Source of the DNA: Flavobacterium sp. J27 | GTDB taxonomy: Bacteria; Bacteroidota; Bacteroidia; Flavobacteriales; Flavobacteriaceae | Reading direction: 5' to 3' | Assembly (NCBI RefSeq): GCF_004303025.1 | Contig: NZ_PJQW01000003.1 | Location: forward strand, 1 to 64,000 | DNA length: 64,000 nt | Part shown: positions 1-8,989 of the stretch, one piece after another | Position numbering within the stretch: position 1 is the stretch's first letter | Layout: each line of letters starts with the position of its first letter | Program-made: the position numbers and the translations under genes | Notes under the pieces: generated by a model | Database searches by the model: none | What the model saw: the letters and a program-made list of their open reading frames with translations, nothing else | What the model was told of the DNA's origin: nothing

Positions 1-212
1 TTGTTAGAATTGGAATTTGAAAGACTTTTGAAATCGGGATATTCATCAAAGAAAGGTTTGGAAATTATATTAATATTCGCATCCGAATCTTGAGCAGCAA
101 GAATAACCATTATTACAAGTTGGTAGGGGTTTTGAAAATGTAAAGGATGTCTTTTACCTTTATATATATCAATAAGAGGTTGTAATTCTTTTTGCCAATC
201 TGTAAATAACAT
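1..212 (-). CDS. Endonuclease III-like DNA glycosylase, partial (3' end outside window)
   Basis: Reading the minus strand from an ATG at 210-212 gives an open frame to the window edge (about 70 residues), starting MLFTDWQKELQPLID. The stretch NPYQLVIMVILAAQDSD resembles the N-terminal helix-hairpin-helix glycosylase region of the Nth/HhH-GPD family (compare NPFELLVAVILSAQTTD in endonuclease III), which excises damaged bases in base-excision repair. The catalytic Lys/Asp and iron-sulfur region would lie outside the window, so activity cannot be judged. The assignment rests on this one segment. Confidence 0.55.
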   Translation of the reverse strand, partial: MLFTDWQKELQPLIDIYKGKRHPLHFQNPYQLVIMVILAAQDSDANINIISKPFFDEYPDFKSLSNSNSN

Positions 213-283
213 TTTTTTCTAAAATTAATAAAAAAAGAGTTCAATAGTATATATTGAACTCTTTTAAATTAAGTTTATTTTTT

Positions 284-1423
284 TTATTTTGTTAAACCTC
301 TTGAAATAACAATTCTTTGAATTTCAGATGTTCCTTCATAAATTTGAGTAATTTTAGCATCTCTCATCATTCTTTCTACATGATATTCACTAACATATCC
401 ATTACCTCCATGTATTTGTACCGCTTCAATTGTAGTATTCATAGCTGTTTCTGACGCAAATAATTTTGCCATAGCTCCAGAATGCGAAATATCCTCACCA
501 TTGTCTTTTTCAGAAGCAGCTTTAAAGCATAACATTCTAGCAGCAGTAATTTGAACATGCATGTCTGCTAATTTAAAGGCAATTGCTTGATGTTGCATGA
601 TAGGTTTTTTGAATGCTACTCTTTCTTGAGCATATTTTAAAGCCAATTCATAAGCACCTTGAGCAATTCCTAATGCTTGTGATGCAATACCAATACGACC
701 ACCATTTAGTACAGCCATCGCAAAATTAAATCCAAAACCATCAGCTCCAATTCTGTTTTCTTTTGGTACTTTAACATCGGAAAACATTAATGAATGTGTG
801 TCAGATCCTCTAATTCCCATTTTCTTTTCTTTTGGACCTATTGAAAAACCTTCCCAGCCTTTCTCAACTAAAAAGGCGTTAATACCTTTATGTCCTTTTT
901 CTACATCAGTTTGAGCAATAACAATATAAGTAGATGCTGTTCCACCATTGGTAATCCAATTTTTTGTACCATTTAACAAATAATAATCTCCTTTATCAAT
1001 TGCGGTAGTTTTTTGTGATGTAGCATCAGATCCTGCTTCTGGTTCAGACAAACAAAATGCTCCAATTACTTCTCCTTTAGCTAGAGGTACTAAATATTTT
1101 TGTTTTTGTTCTTCGCTACAATATTTTTCAATTCCAGCACAAACCAAAGAATTATTTACAGACATGATAACTGCAGCTGAAGCATCAATTTTAGCAATTT
1201 CTTCCATTGCTAAAACATACGAAATACTATCAAGACCAGCTCCTCCGTATTTTGGGTCAACCATCATACCAAGAAAACCAAGTTCTGCCATTTTTTTTAC
1301 TTGTTCCGTTGGGAAAATTGAATGTTCATCTCTTTCAATGACACCAGGCAATAATTCTGTTTGAGCAAAATCTCTTGCAGCCTGTTGTATCATTATTTGT
1401 TCTTCGGTTAGCTTAAAATCCAT
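284..1423 (-). CDS. Acyl-CoA dehydrogenase (short-chain/butyryl type)
   Basis: This 379-residue protein has the normal length for FAD-dependent acyl-CoA dehydrogenases, which oxidise acyl-CoA to trans-2-enoyl-CoA in fatty-acid or branched-chain amino-acid breakdown. Visible family signatures are GAFCLSEPEAGSD (about residue 120), NGTKNWITNGG (FAD/substrate region), YAQERVAFKKPI, and the C-terminal IHGGNGYVSEYHVERMMRDA. The probable catalytic base is Glu363 in QIYEGTSEIQ. The gene stands alone and is divergent from anmK. Its ATG lies about 40 bases downstream of a Bacteroidota-type -7 element on the minus strand. Exact chain-length specificity cannot be read from sequence. Confidence 0.93.
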   Translation of the reverse strand: MDFKLTEEQIMIQQAARDFAQTELLPGVIERDEHSIFPTEQVKKMAELGFLGMMVDPKYGGAGLDSISYVLAMEEIAKIDASAAVIMSVNNSLVCAGIEKYCSEEQKQKYLVPLAKGEVIGAFCLSEPEAGSDATSQKTTAIDKGDYYLLNGTKNWITNGGTASTYIVIAQTDVEKGHKGINAFLVEKGWEGFSIGPKEKKMGIRGSDTHSLMFSDVKVPKENRIGADGFGFNFAMAVLNGGRIGIASQALGIAQGAYELALKYAQERVAFKKPIMQHQAIAFKLADMHVQITAARMLCFKAASEKDNGEDISHSGAMAKLFASETAMNTTIEAVQIHGGNGYVSEYHVERMMRDAKITQIYEGTSEIQRIVISRGLTK

Positions 1424-1461
1424 TTTATTGAATACTATTTAATTATTTTTAAAATCCGTAC

Positions 1462-1492
1462 CAAATGTAGGTATTTATTGCTTATTTTTCAA
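1462..1492 (-). promoter_or_regulatory. Candidate promoter of the acyl-CoA dehydrogenase gene
   Basis: On the minus strand a TACATTTG -7 element (plus-strand 1462-1469) is preceded by a TTGA -33-like element (1489-1492) at 19-base spacing. This fits the Bacteroidota TTTG-N19-TAnnTTTG pattern imperfectly at -33. Confidence 0.4.
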
Positions 1493-1514
1493 TAACAATT
1501 TGTAATTTTAACCC

Positions 1515-2579
1515 ATGTTTAAAGAAAACTACAACGTTATAGGTGTTATGTCAGGAACTTCGCTAGATGGAGTGGATTTAGCCTATATCAATTTTGAAAA
1601 AAAGGAATCTTGGTCTTTTAAAATATTGTTTTCAGAAACGGTTAGCTACTCTTCTGAATGGGTTAATATATTAAAAAATGGTTTCTATCTTAATGAAGAT
1701 GATTTAAATTCTTTAAATAATTCCTATACTGATTTATTAGCTTCTATTATTTTAGAATTTATCAATAAGTATAGATTAGTTGATATAGATGCAATTTGTA
1801 GCCATGGACATACGATTTTACATCAGCCAGAGAATGGTTTTACTTTACAAATTGGCAATTTGCCTAAATTAGGAAGTTTATTAAATTACCCTATAGTGTG
1901 TGATTTTAGAGTACAAGATGTAGCTTTAGGTGGTCAAGGTGCTCCCTTAGTGCCAATTGGAGATCAATTATTGTTTTCTAATTATGATTATTGCTTGAAT
2001 TTGGGTGGTTTTTCTAATGTTTCCTTTGAATACAATGGAAAAAGAATTGCATACGATATTTCACCTGTTAATACTGTATTGAATTATTATGTGAATCAAT
2101 TAGGATTAGAATATGACGACAAAGGCAAAATTGCTAAATCAGGTCTTTTGGAAAGTAATTTGTTTGAAAAATTAAATCAGATTTCGTTTTACAAAGAAAC
2201 TTTTCCAAAATCTTTAGGAATGGAATTTGTACATAATAATGTACTTCCTATTATTGAAAGTTTTAGTTTACCAATTGAAACTATTTTGAGAACTTTTGTA
2301 GAACATATTGCTTTTCAAATAGCACACAATTGTAGCAGTAATACTAAAACAATTTTAATTACGGGTGGTGGTGCCTATAATGAATTTTTAATTGAAAGAA
2401 TTCAGTATTATTTACCAAAAGTAGTTTTAGTTGTTCCCGATAAACAGTTAATTGAATTTAAAGAAGCTCTTATTTTTGGATTTCTTGGCGTGTTAAAATT
2501 AAGAAATGAAAATAATACATTAGCTTCAGTAACTGGAGCTATTCGCGATCATAGTTCAGGTGTGATTTATAAATGTTAA
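1515..2579 (+). CDS. anmK: Anhydro-N-acetylmuramic acid kinase
   Basis: This 354-residue protein has the typical AnmK length. AnmK hydrolyses and phosphorylates 1,6-anhydro-MurNAc to MurNAc-6-phosphate in cytosolic cell-wall recycling. The N-terminal phosphate-binding motif VMSGTSLDGVDLA (residues 11-23), SHGHTILHQP, DFRVQDVALGGQGAPL and LNLGGFSNVSF are all present, as is the late ATP-site motif ILITGGGAYNEFLI. The start is the ATG just after AACCC. The gene ends in a 4-base tail-to-tail overlap with the convergent hydrolase gene, so transcription from the two strands meets there. Confidence 0.95.
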   Translation: MFKENYNVIGVMSGTSLDGVDLAYINFEKKESWSFKILFSETVSYSSEWVNILKNGFYLNEDDLNSLNNSYTDLLASIILEFINKYRLVDIDAICSHGHTILHQPENGFTLQIGNLPKLGSLLNYPIVCDFRVQDVALGGQGAPLVPIGDQLLFSNYDYCLNLGGFSNVSFEYNGKRIAYDISPVNTVLNYYVNQLGLEYDDKGKIAKSGLLESNLFEKLNQISFYKETFPKSLGMEFVHNNVLPIIESFSLPIETILRTFVEHIAFQIAHNCSSNTKTILITGGGAYNEFLIERIQYYLPKVVLVVPDKQLIEFKEALIFGFLGVLKLRNENNTLASVTGAIRDHSSGVIYKC

Positions 2580-3424
2580 TTAAGAATAAAATCGATTACT
2601 TTTTGTTCTAAATTTTTACTTTTTAAATTATGACCTAATCCTTCGGTTAAAATTAATTGACTTTTGTTCCAATTTTTGTTCAATTGAATCGAATAATTCG
2701 GATTGGTATCTTTGTCCTCTTTATCATGAATAATCAGGCAATCTTTTTCCAATTCTGTTGCAAATTTTGATGCAGAAAAATAACTCGGTTCGTGCCCAAG
2801 TCTTTTTGTAAAAGAACGACTAATAATTTCAATTGCTTTTTGTGATAAGCCAAGAATAGATTGGTAAAAATCAAAAAAATCTTTAGCTTCGCCTGGAGCT
2901 CCCATAATTACCACTTTTTTAATGTTAGTTGCATTGTTTTTATAGTGATTTAACCAATAAGTAGTTGCAAAACCACCAATAGAATGGCTTACCATATATT
3001 CAATTTCTTGGTTATGAAGTATCATTTGATTGATAGCTTTTCCATATAAGACGACATGAAGCATTTTTCCTGTAGATAATCCATGAGCGGGAGCATCAAA
3101 TGCATATACAGTAAAATCCTTTTTTATTAGATTCTCAATGTGCGATTTCCATCGAAACGAGTGGCTTGCCCAACCATGAATAAATACAATTTTTTTACTA
3201 CCATTTCCCCATTTATAGGTTTGTATTTTTTCATTTTCAACATTCAAAATTTCATTTTTACCTTTCTCTAAAAATTCCAACTGATGTGTTTTTACAGTTT
3301 TAGCCATCGGGTTACAAAATAATAGAAACCCTTGTTTTTCTAGCGTTTTTGGGTTTATATAAGCTAATACATTGAAATAATAGCCTACAGTTTTCTGAAT
3401 AATTTTTTTGATTTTTTTTCTCAT
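2576..3424 (-). CDS. Alpha/beta-fold hydrolase
   Basis: This 282-residue soluble alpha/beta hydrolase has the oxyanion-loop motif FIHGWASHSFRW (about residue 80) and the nucleophile elbow VSHSIGG with Ser in SxSxG form (about residue 147). A candidate acid lies in IIHDKEDKDTN and a late His in EGLGHNLKS. The substrate is unknown. It lies directly downstream of a TetR regulator on the same strand. A near-palindrome matching the operator at the TetR start sits between the two genes, which suggests the TetR protein controls it. The N-terminal 40 residues are basic and aromatic but are not a clear signal peptide. Confidence 0.85.
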   Translation of the reverse strand: MRKKIKKIIQKTVGYYFNVLAYINPKTLEKQGFLLFCNPMAKTVKTHQLEFLEKGKNEILNVENEKIQTYKWGNGSKKIVFIHGWASHSFRWKSHIENLIKKDFTVYAFDAPAHGLSTGKMLHVVLYGKAINQMILHNQEIEYMVSHSIGGFATTYWLNHYKNNATNIKKVVIMGAPGEAKDFFDFYQSILGLSQKAIEIISRSFTKRLGHEPSYFSASKFATELEKDCLIIHDKEDKDTNPNYSIQLNKNWNKSQLILTEGLGHNLKSKNLEQKVIDFILN

Positions 3425-3430
3425 AATTAA

Positions 3431-3446
3431 GATACCAATCGGTATT
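3431..3446 (-). promoter_or_regulatory. Candidate TetR operator before the hydrolase gene
   Basis: GATACCAATCGGTATT is a 16-bp inverted repeat with one arm mismatch. It lies 7 bases upstream of the hydrolase ATG and nearly matches the perfect palindrome upstream of the tetR gene at 4065-4080. Confidence 0.6.
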
Positions 3447-3463
3447 TTTTTGTTTAAATTTTT

Positions 3464-4057
3464 TTATAATAAAATGTCTTTTTCAATCCAAGTTTTAAGA
3501 TGTGTAACCACATTTTTAATGTCTTTTTCGGATTGTGTTAACTTGCTCATCATTATACCTCCTTCTAATGAAGCTATTATGACAGAAGCTACTAGTGCTT
3601 CATCGGTATTTAATTGAACTTGTTGGTGTTTTTTTCCATTTGTTAGAATGGTTTTAATGGTTTCTTTAAAAACGGTAAGTGTATTTTGGGCTTTGTATTT
3701 CAAATCGTAATTAGTGTCATCTACTTCTATAGAAACATTTAATAAAGGACAACCACCTGCAAAATTTTCATTAATAATATAGTTTTCAAAATGATTTAAA
3801 AAAATGAAAAGTTTGTCTTTCGTATTTTTTGCTTCCCTAATTTTTGTTTTTAAATTGGTAAAGATGTATCGAATCATCTTCTCGTAAGCTTGTATTTCTA
3901 AATTATCTTTGTTTTCAAAATGCCTGTAAATCGCCCCTTTAGTATAGCCAGTTGCATTGGTTATATCACTAATAGAAGTAGATTTATAACCTTTGGTGTT
4001 AAAAAGTATAGAAGATTCTCTTAAAATTTTTTCTTTCGTTTGTTCTGGCTTTCTCAT
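3464..4057 (-). CDS. TetR/AcrR-family transcriptional repressor
   Basis: The N-terminal helix-turn-helix of TetR proteins is evident: SISDITNATGYTKGAIYRHF followed by ENKDNLEIQAYEKM (residues about 30-65). A divergent ligand-binding domain of normal length follows (197 residues in all). I chose the ATG at 4055-4057 (MRKPEQTKEKIL). An upstream in-frame TTG at 4072 would add five residues, but it lies inside the putative operator. The gene probably autoregulates through the palindrome at 4065-4080 and represses the downstream hydrolase. The ligand is unknown. Confidence 0.9.
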   Translation of the reverse strand: MRKPEQTKEKILRESSILFNTKGYKSTSISDITNATGYTKGAIYRHFENKDNLEIQAYEKMIRYIFTNLKTKIREAKNTKDKLFIFLNHFENYIINENFAGGCPLLNVSIEVDDTNYDLKYKAQNTLTVFKETIKTILTNGKKHQQVQLNTDEALVASVIIASLEGGIMMSKLTQSEKDIKNVVTHLKTWIEKDILL

Positions 4058-4064
4058 ATTCAAA

Positions 4065-4080
4065 GATACCAATTGGTATC
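4065..4080 (-). promoter_or_regulatory. Candidate TetR autoregulatory operator
   Basis: GATACCAATTGGTATC is a perfect 16-bp palindrome 7 bases upstream of the tetR start. A near copy lies at the same distance upstream of the hydrolase start. Confidence 0.65.
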
Positions 4081-4231
4081 TAAAAATAAAAATAAATTGT
4101 TGTAAATTTTTAAATGAGGTAAAATAATGTGAATAAATTGTTAAATAATAAGCTCTTCGAAAATATTACTTTAAAAATACCTTTTAAAAAAAAGTAAAAA
4201 CTTAAATTTGTCTACCAATTTTAATATCATA

Positions 4232-5458
4232 ATGAAAGAATTACTTAAAAAATTTGAAAATAAAGAACCAGAAATAGTATTCAATTGGAAAGATCCAGAA
4301 ACAGAAGCAGAAGGATGGACAGTTATTAACTCATTAAGAGGTGGTGCAGCAGGTGGTGGAACTCGTATGAGAAAAGGGTTAGATATGAATGAAGTGCTTT
4401 CTTTAGCCAAAACAATGGAAGTTAAGTTTTCAGTATCTGGACCTGCAATTGGTGGTGCAAAATCTGGAATCAATTTCGATCCAAATGACCCGCGAAAAAA
4501 AGGAGTTTTAGAAAGATGGTATAAAGCTGTCTCTCCTTTATTGAAAAATTATTATGGAACAGGAGGAGATTTAAATGTGGATGAAATTCATGAAGTAATA
4601 CCAATGACCGAAGATTGTGGTGTTTGGCATCCGCAAGAAGGAGTTTTTAATGGTCATTTTAAACCAACAGAAGCTGATAAAATTAACAGAATTGGACAAT
4701 TGCGACAAGGAGTAATAAAAGTAATTGAAAACCCAAGTTTCTCGCCTGATGTTAACCGAAAATACACTGTAGCGGATATGATTACTGGTTACGGAGTGGC
4801 TGAAGCAGTAAAACATTATTATTCCATTTTTGGTGGCGATGTAAAAGGTAAAAAAGCAATTGTTCAAGGATTTGGAAATGTAGGTTCGGCTGCTGCATTT
4901 TATCTGGCAGAAATGGGAGCAAAAGTAGTTGGAATTATTGATAGAGATGGTGGATTAATCAATGAAAATGGTTTTTCATTTGAAGAAATTAAATTACTCT
5001 TCTTAAATAAAGATGGTAACAAATTAGTGGCTCAAAATATGATTCCTTTTGAGGAAATAAATGAAAAAATATGGTCTATTGAAGCCCAAATCTTTGCGCC
5101 ATGTGCTGCTTCAAGATTAGTAACTAAATCCCAAGTAGACCAAATGATTGCTTCAGGATTAGAAGTGATATCAAGTGGAGCGAATGTGCCTTTTGCAGAT
5201 AAAGAAATTTTCTTTGGTGCCATCATGGAGGAAACAGATTCTAAAGTGAGTCTTGTTCCAGACTTTATCGCTAACTGTGGTATGGCGAGAGTTTTTGCTT
5301 ATTTCATGGAGAAAAAAGTACAAATGACAGATGATGCTATTTTTTCAGATACTTCAGATGTAATAAAAAGAGCATTGCAAAAAGTATATGACCTTAGTCC
5401 AGATAAGAAAAATATAAGCGCTCGTGCATTTGAAATTGCCCTTAAACAACTTATCTAA
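4232..5458 (+). CDS. Glu/Leu/Phe/Val-family amino acid dehydrogenase
   Basis: This 408-residue NAD(P)-dependent dehydrogenase is from the family that interconverts an amino acid and its 2-oxo acid plus ammonia. The substrate-binding Gly-rich region GGAAGGGTRMRKGL and the catalytic-Lys motif GGAKSGINFDP (Lys77) sit in the N-terminal domain. A Rossmann segment VQGFGNVGSAAAFYLAEMGA, with acidic IDRDGG at its end, marks the nucleotide domain, and PCAASRLVT follows. The track-level start at 4208 is a TTG. The ATG at 4232 (MKELLKKFENKEP) fits better. Glutamate versus leucine or valine preference cannot be decided here. Confidence 0.9.
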   Translation: MKELLKKFENKEPEIVFNWKDPETEAEGWTVINSLRGGAAGGGTRMRKGLDMNEVLSLAKTMEVKFSVSGPAIGGAKSGINFDPNDPRKKGVLERWYKAVSPLLKNYYGTGGDLNVDEIHEVIPMTEDCGVWHPQEGVFNGHFKPTEADKINRIGQLRQGVIKVIENPSFSPDVNRKYTVADMITGYGVAEAVKHYYSIFGGDVKGKKAIVQGFGNVGSAAAFYLAEMGAKVVGIIDRDGGLINENGFSFEEIKLLFLNKDGNKLVAQNMIPFEEINEKIWSIEAQIFAPCAASRLVTKSQVDQMIASGLEVISSGANVPFADKEIFFGAIMEETDSKVSLVPDFIANCGMARVFAYFMEKKVQMTDDAIFSDTSDVIKRALQKVYDLSPDKKNISARAFEIALKQLI

Positions 5459-5486
5459 ACAAAACCCGAATTTAACTTAATAAAAA

Positions 5487-6845
5487 ATGGAAATTTTACT
5501 GATAGTAATTTTTGTTCTAGGTTATTTAGCTATAGCTATGGAACATTCTTTAAAAATCGATAAATTAATACCTGCCTTAGCTATGATGGCTATACTGTGG
5601 GCATTAATTGCAGTTGATCACTTGCAAGTTTTCGATGTAGTTCCAGGCATTGGAAAAGAGCCACATCATTTAGAAGGTGTATTATTGCATCACTTGGGGA
5701 AAACTGCTGAAATTTTAGTTTTCTTAATGGGAGCGATGACAATTGTTGAAATAATTGACTATTTCGATGGTTTTTCTACTATTAAATCTTTTATAAAGAC
5801 TAAGAGTAAATCAAAATTATTATGGTTGTTTACTATTTTAGCTTTTGTATTATCTGCAATCATTGATAATTTAACGGCGACAATTGTATTAATCACTATT
5901 CTTCAAAAAATTATTAAAGAAAGAGATACCAGATTATGGTTCGCTGGATTAATAGTTATTGCTGCAAATGCTGGTGGAGCTTGGTCTCCAATTGGAGATG
6001 TTACTACGACCATGTTATGGATTGCTAATAAGGTGTCTGCTTCTCAATTAATTGAACATGTTCTAATTCCTTCTATTTTATGTTTTGCGGTGCCAACTTT
6101 CATTGCGTCAAGAATGAAAATTTTTAAAGGACATATTGAACCTGAATCTGATGGTGCAGTTTTATCGCCAAAGTATAGTAGTTTGATGTTTTATTTAGGT
6201 TTAGGGTCTATTTTATTTGTACCTGTATTCAAAACAATTACACATTTACCTCCTTACGTAGGAATGATGTTGTCTTTAGCTATTGTAGCAGCAGTAGCAG
6301 AATTTTTAAGTAATCGAAAATTTACAGTTAGCGATGCAGGAGAGGATTCAGGGTCACACCATAGTCCAGTACACAAATCACTTTCTAAAATTGAAATGCC
6401 AAGTATCTTGTTTTTCTTAGGTATTTTAATGTCTGTTGCAGCTTTGGAGTCGTTAGGAATGTTATTTGATTTTGCTGGAATATTAGAAAATAATGTGCCT
6501 TATTTAGGTACAGAACATGCCTCTACAAAAATTTCTGATTTAGTAGTTTTATTATTAGGAGGAGGTTCAGCTGTTATCGATAATGTACCTTTAGTTGCTG
6601 CAAGTATAGGAATGTTTCAAATTGGTACTGATGAACCAGCATGGCATTTTATTGCCTATGCAGCGGGAACAGGTGGAAGTATGTTAATCATTGGGTCAGC
6701 TGCTGGAGTTGTAGCCATGGGAATGGAAAAAATCGATTTTGTTTGGTACTTAAAGAAGATTGGTTGGTTGGCTTTAGTAGGTTTCTTAGCTGGTGCCATT
6801 GGATTTGTTTTCATTAGAGATTTTCTTTTAAACGTAGTACACTAA
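5487..6845 (+). CDS. nhaD: NhaD-type sodium/proton antiporter
   Basis: This 452-residue inner-membrane protein has about 11-12 hydrophobic segments. NhaD exchanges cytoplasmic Na+ (or Li+) for external H+. Family features include VLSAIIDNLTATIVL with membrane Asp/Asn residues, the strongly conserved AGGAWSPIGDVTTTMLW, and GGGSAVIDNVPLVAA. The start MEILLIVIFVLGYLAIA lies 28 bases after the dehydrogenase gene on the same strand, so co-transcription is possible. A short His-rich cytoplasmic loop (SGSHHSPVHK) lies near residue 290. Confidence 0.92.
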   Translation: MEILLIVIFVLGYLAIAMEHSLKIDKLIPALAMMAILWALIAVDHLQVFDVVPGIGKEPHHLEGVLLHHLGKTAEILVFLMGAMTIVEIIDYFDGFSTIKSFIKTKSKSKLLWLFTILAFVLSAIIDNLTATIVLITILQKIIKERDTRLWFAGLIVIAANAGGAWSPIGDVTTTMLWIANKVSASQLIEHVLIPSILCFAVPTFIASRMKIFKGHIEPESDGAVLSPKYSSLMFYLGLGSILFVPVFKTITHLPPYVGMMLSLAIVAAVAEFLSNRKFTVSDAGEDSGSHHSPVHKSLSKIEMPSILFFLGILMSVAALESLGMLFDFAGILENNVPYLGTEHASTKISDLVVLLLGGGSAVIDNVPLVAASIGMFQIGTDEPAWHFIAYAAGTGGSMLIIGSAAGVVAMGMEKIDFVWYLKKIGWLALVGFLAGAIGFVFIRDFLLNVVH

Positions 6846-6893
6846 TATAATTTTTCGAGTAGTTTAACGTTATTAGTTTATAAAATAATTTGT

Positions 6894-7598
6894 ATGAGTA
6901 TATTTCTTCAAGTAGATAGTTTAGCTTTAGCTAACGAAGCTTTATTAGAGGATCAACCTGTTGAAAAAACACTTTCCATATGGGAATTATTAACCAGTGG
7001 AGGAATAGGTGGTCAAGTCATAATTTTAGTGTTGTTCATTTTATTGTTCTTTGCTTTGTTTCTTTATTTTGAAAGACTAATGGCAATTAATAAAGCCAGT
7101 AAAATAGATGCTAGTTTTATGAATAATATTAAAATGAATATCACTACAGGGAAAATCGATGCGGCAAAAATGCTTTGTGCACAAACTAATTCTCCAGTGG
7201 CTCGATTAATCGAAAAAGGAATTTCTCGTATTGGAAAACCACTTGAAGATATCAACACAGCAATTGAGAATGCTGGAAATTTAGAATTGTACAAACTGGA
7301 AAAAAACACCAGTATGTTGGCTACAATTTCTGGTGCAGGCCCAATGATTGGTTTCCTAGGAACAGTTGTTGGTATGATTCTTGCTTTTCATAAAATGGCA
7401 AGCGGTGGAGGACAAATTGAAGTGGGTTCGCTTGCAGAAGGTATCTACACGGCAATGACTACTACTGTAGTAGGATTAATTGTAGGTATTATTGCTTATA
7501 TTGGTTACAACCACTTAGTGGTAAAAACGAATAAAGTGGTGAATCAAATGGAAGCTAACGCAGTAGATTTCTTGGATTTATTAAATGAGCCTGTATAA
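6894..7598 (+). CDS. MotA/TolQ/ExbB proton-channel protein
   Basis: This 234-residue inner-membrane protein is the channel-forming partner of ExbD/TonB systems, which pass proton-motive force to outer-membrane transporters. It has three hydrophobic segments: near residues 38-62, and two in the conserved C-terminal core GPMIGFLGTVVGMILAF and TAMTTTVVGLIVGIIAY. Its TAA overlaps the next ATG (TAATG), so it is probably translationally coupled to the ExbD-like gene. Gene order ExbB-ExbD-TonB supports the assignment. Confidence 0.92.
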   Translation: MSIFLQVDSLALANEALLEDQPVEKTLSIWELLTSGGIGGQVIILVLFILLFFALFLYFERLMAINKASKIDASFMNNIKMNITTGKIDAAKMLCAQTNSPVARLIEKGISRIGKPLEDINTAIENAGNLELYKLEKNTSMLATISGAGPMIGFLGTVVGMILAFHKMASGGGQIEVGSLAEGIYTAMTTTVVGLIVGIIAYIGYNHLVVKTNKVVNQMEANAVDFLDLLNEPV

Positions 7599-7993
7599 TG
7601 AAGTTAGGTAAGAATAAAAATAAAGTTTCAACAGAATTCAACATGTCGTCTATGACAGACATCGTGTTTTTGTTGTTGATCTTTTTTATGCTAACCTCTA
7701 CTATGGTTACTACGAATGCCTTAGATTTGGTTTTACCAAAAGGGAAAGGAAAAACCGATAGTAACAAAAATATTTCGGTTAGTATCGATAAAGATTTAAC
7801 TTTTTTTATTGATAAAGATAAGGTAGAAGAAACACAATTGGAAAATCAATTATTGGCTATCCTAGAAAATAATGAAAACAAAGCCATAGTGTTGCGTGCC
7901 GAAAAATCGGTTCCTCATGAAAAAGTAGTATACGTAATGGATATTGCGTATAGAAATGGGATAAAAATGGTAGTGGCAGTGAATCCAAAATAA
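7598..7993 (+). CDS. ExbD/TolR biopolymer transport protein
   Basis: This 131-residue protein has one N-terminal transmembrane segment (MTDIVFLLLIFFMLTSTM). An Asp sits at its start, the residue that carries protons in the ExbD family, and a small periplasmic domain follows ending in YRNGIKMVVAVNPK. It starts on the overlapping TAATG of the ExbB-like gene. It is expected to form the inner-membrane motor with that protein and the downstream TonB-like protein. Confidence 0.92.
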   Translation: MKLGKNKNKVSTEFNMSSMTDIVFLLLIFFMLTSTMVTTNALDLVLPKGKGKTDSNKNISVSIDKDLTFFIDKDKVEETQLENQLLAILENNENKAIVLRAEKSVPHEKVVYVMDIAYRNGIKMVVAVNPK

Positions 7994-8000
7994 TTTTTTG

Positions 8001-8100
8001 AAGCTGTTTCCTGCTATTCGTTGCAATCTTTTATTTTTTTTCTACTTTAAATGACTTGTTGAAGAAAAAAATAAAAGGATTTCCACTGCTATCAGGGCTA
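8001..8100 (+). repeat. Flavobacterial palindromic intergenic repeat, copy 1
   Basis: The ends AGCTGTTTCCTGCTATTCG and TTCCACTGCTATCAGGGCTA, with inner CAATCTTTTATTTT and AAAATAAAAGG arms, form a long imperfect hairpin. An inverse-oriented relative lies at 8990-9047. I recall this kind of element scattered through Flavobacterium genomes, but I cannot search to confirm it. Confidence 0.6.
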
Positions 8101-8152
8101 GGAAAATAGGAAGTAATACAAGTAGTGTCGTATAAAACATAAATGCTGAGAA

Positions 8153-8962
8153 ATGAAATTTCTTGAAACTCCAGAAGAAAAAAAATCGTTTGCAATTACC
8201 AGTGTAATTTTTGCAATACTACTTTTATTATGTATTTTTCTAGGGTTAACCTATATGGATCCACCGCCAGAAAATGGTATTGCTATTAATTTTGGAACTA
8301 GCGATGTAGGTCAAGGAGAAATTCAACCTACAGAACCCATACAATCGGCTCCACAGCCTACAGTAAGTGAGCCGGTAAAAGCGGTGGAAGAAGAAATCTT
8401 AACCCAAGATGAAGATGCACCTGTGGTAGTAACCCCAAAAAAAGAAACGCCTAAACCTAAAAAGGAGACTCCAAAAGAGACTCCAAAACCAAAAGTTGAA
8501 ACACCTAAGCCTTCTCAACAAACCAATAATGCTTTAAGTAGTATTTTAAATGGTCCAAAATCGGAAGGAACGGCACAAGGCGGTCATGGTGATGATGGTT
8601 TGCCTGGAGATAAAGGCGATCCAAATGGTAGTATTTATGCAAATAGCTTTTATGGTAATGGTTCAGGAAATGGAACAGGTTCAGGAAATGGAACAGGTTG
8701 GGGTTTAGCTGGTAGAAAATTATCTGGAAATAGTAAAAGACAACAAGACTGTAACGAAGAAGGGAAAGTAGTTGTTAAAATCTGGGTAAATAGAAGCGGA
8801 AATGTTATTAAAGCCGAAAGAAGTCAGGGAACTACAAATACGAATCCTTGTTTGGTAAATCCTGCATTAGAAACTGCAAAAAGTTTTAAATGGCAAGCCG
8901 ATGCCAATGCTCCTGAAACACAAATTGGTTTTGTGGTAGTCAACTTTAAATTAGGAGAATAA
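8153..8962 (+). CDS. TonB-family energy transducer
   Basis: This 269-residue protein has TonB architecture. It has one N-terminal membrane anchor (about residues 14-34) and a Pro/Lys/Glu-rich linker (about 55-125, with repeats such as TPKPKKETPKETPKPK). A Gly/Asn/Ser-rich spacer (about 140-195) follows. The C-terminal TonB domain begins near GKVVVKIWVNRSGNV and ends VVVNFKLGE. It would link the ExbB/ExbD motor to outer-membrane transporters. Two palindromic repeats of one family flank the gene in opposite orientations. Confidence 0.88.
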   Translation: MKFLETPEEKKSFAITSVIFAILLLLCIFLGLTYMDPPPENGIAINFGTSDVGQGEIQPTEPIQSAPQPTVSEPVKAVEEEILTQDEDAPVVVTPKKETPKPKKETPKETPKPKVETPKPSQQTNNALSSILNGPKSEGTAQGGHGDDGLPGDKGDPNGSIYANSFYGNGSGNGTGSGNGTGWGLAGRKLSGNSKRQQDCNEEGKVVVKIWVNRSGNVIKAERSQGTTNTNPCLVNPALETAKSFKWQADANAPETQIGFVVVNFKLGE

Positions 8963-8989
8963 CTCAAAGAAACCCAAACTGTATTTTAA

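Noticed and set aside
4171..4473. 100-residue minus-strand frame over the dehydrogenase start
   Set aside because: It is a shadow of the strongly conserved dehydrogenase gene.
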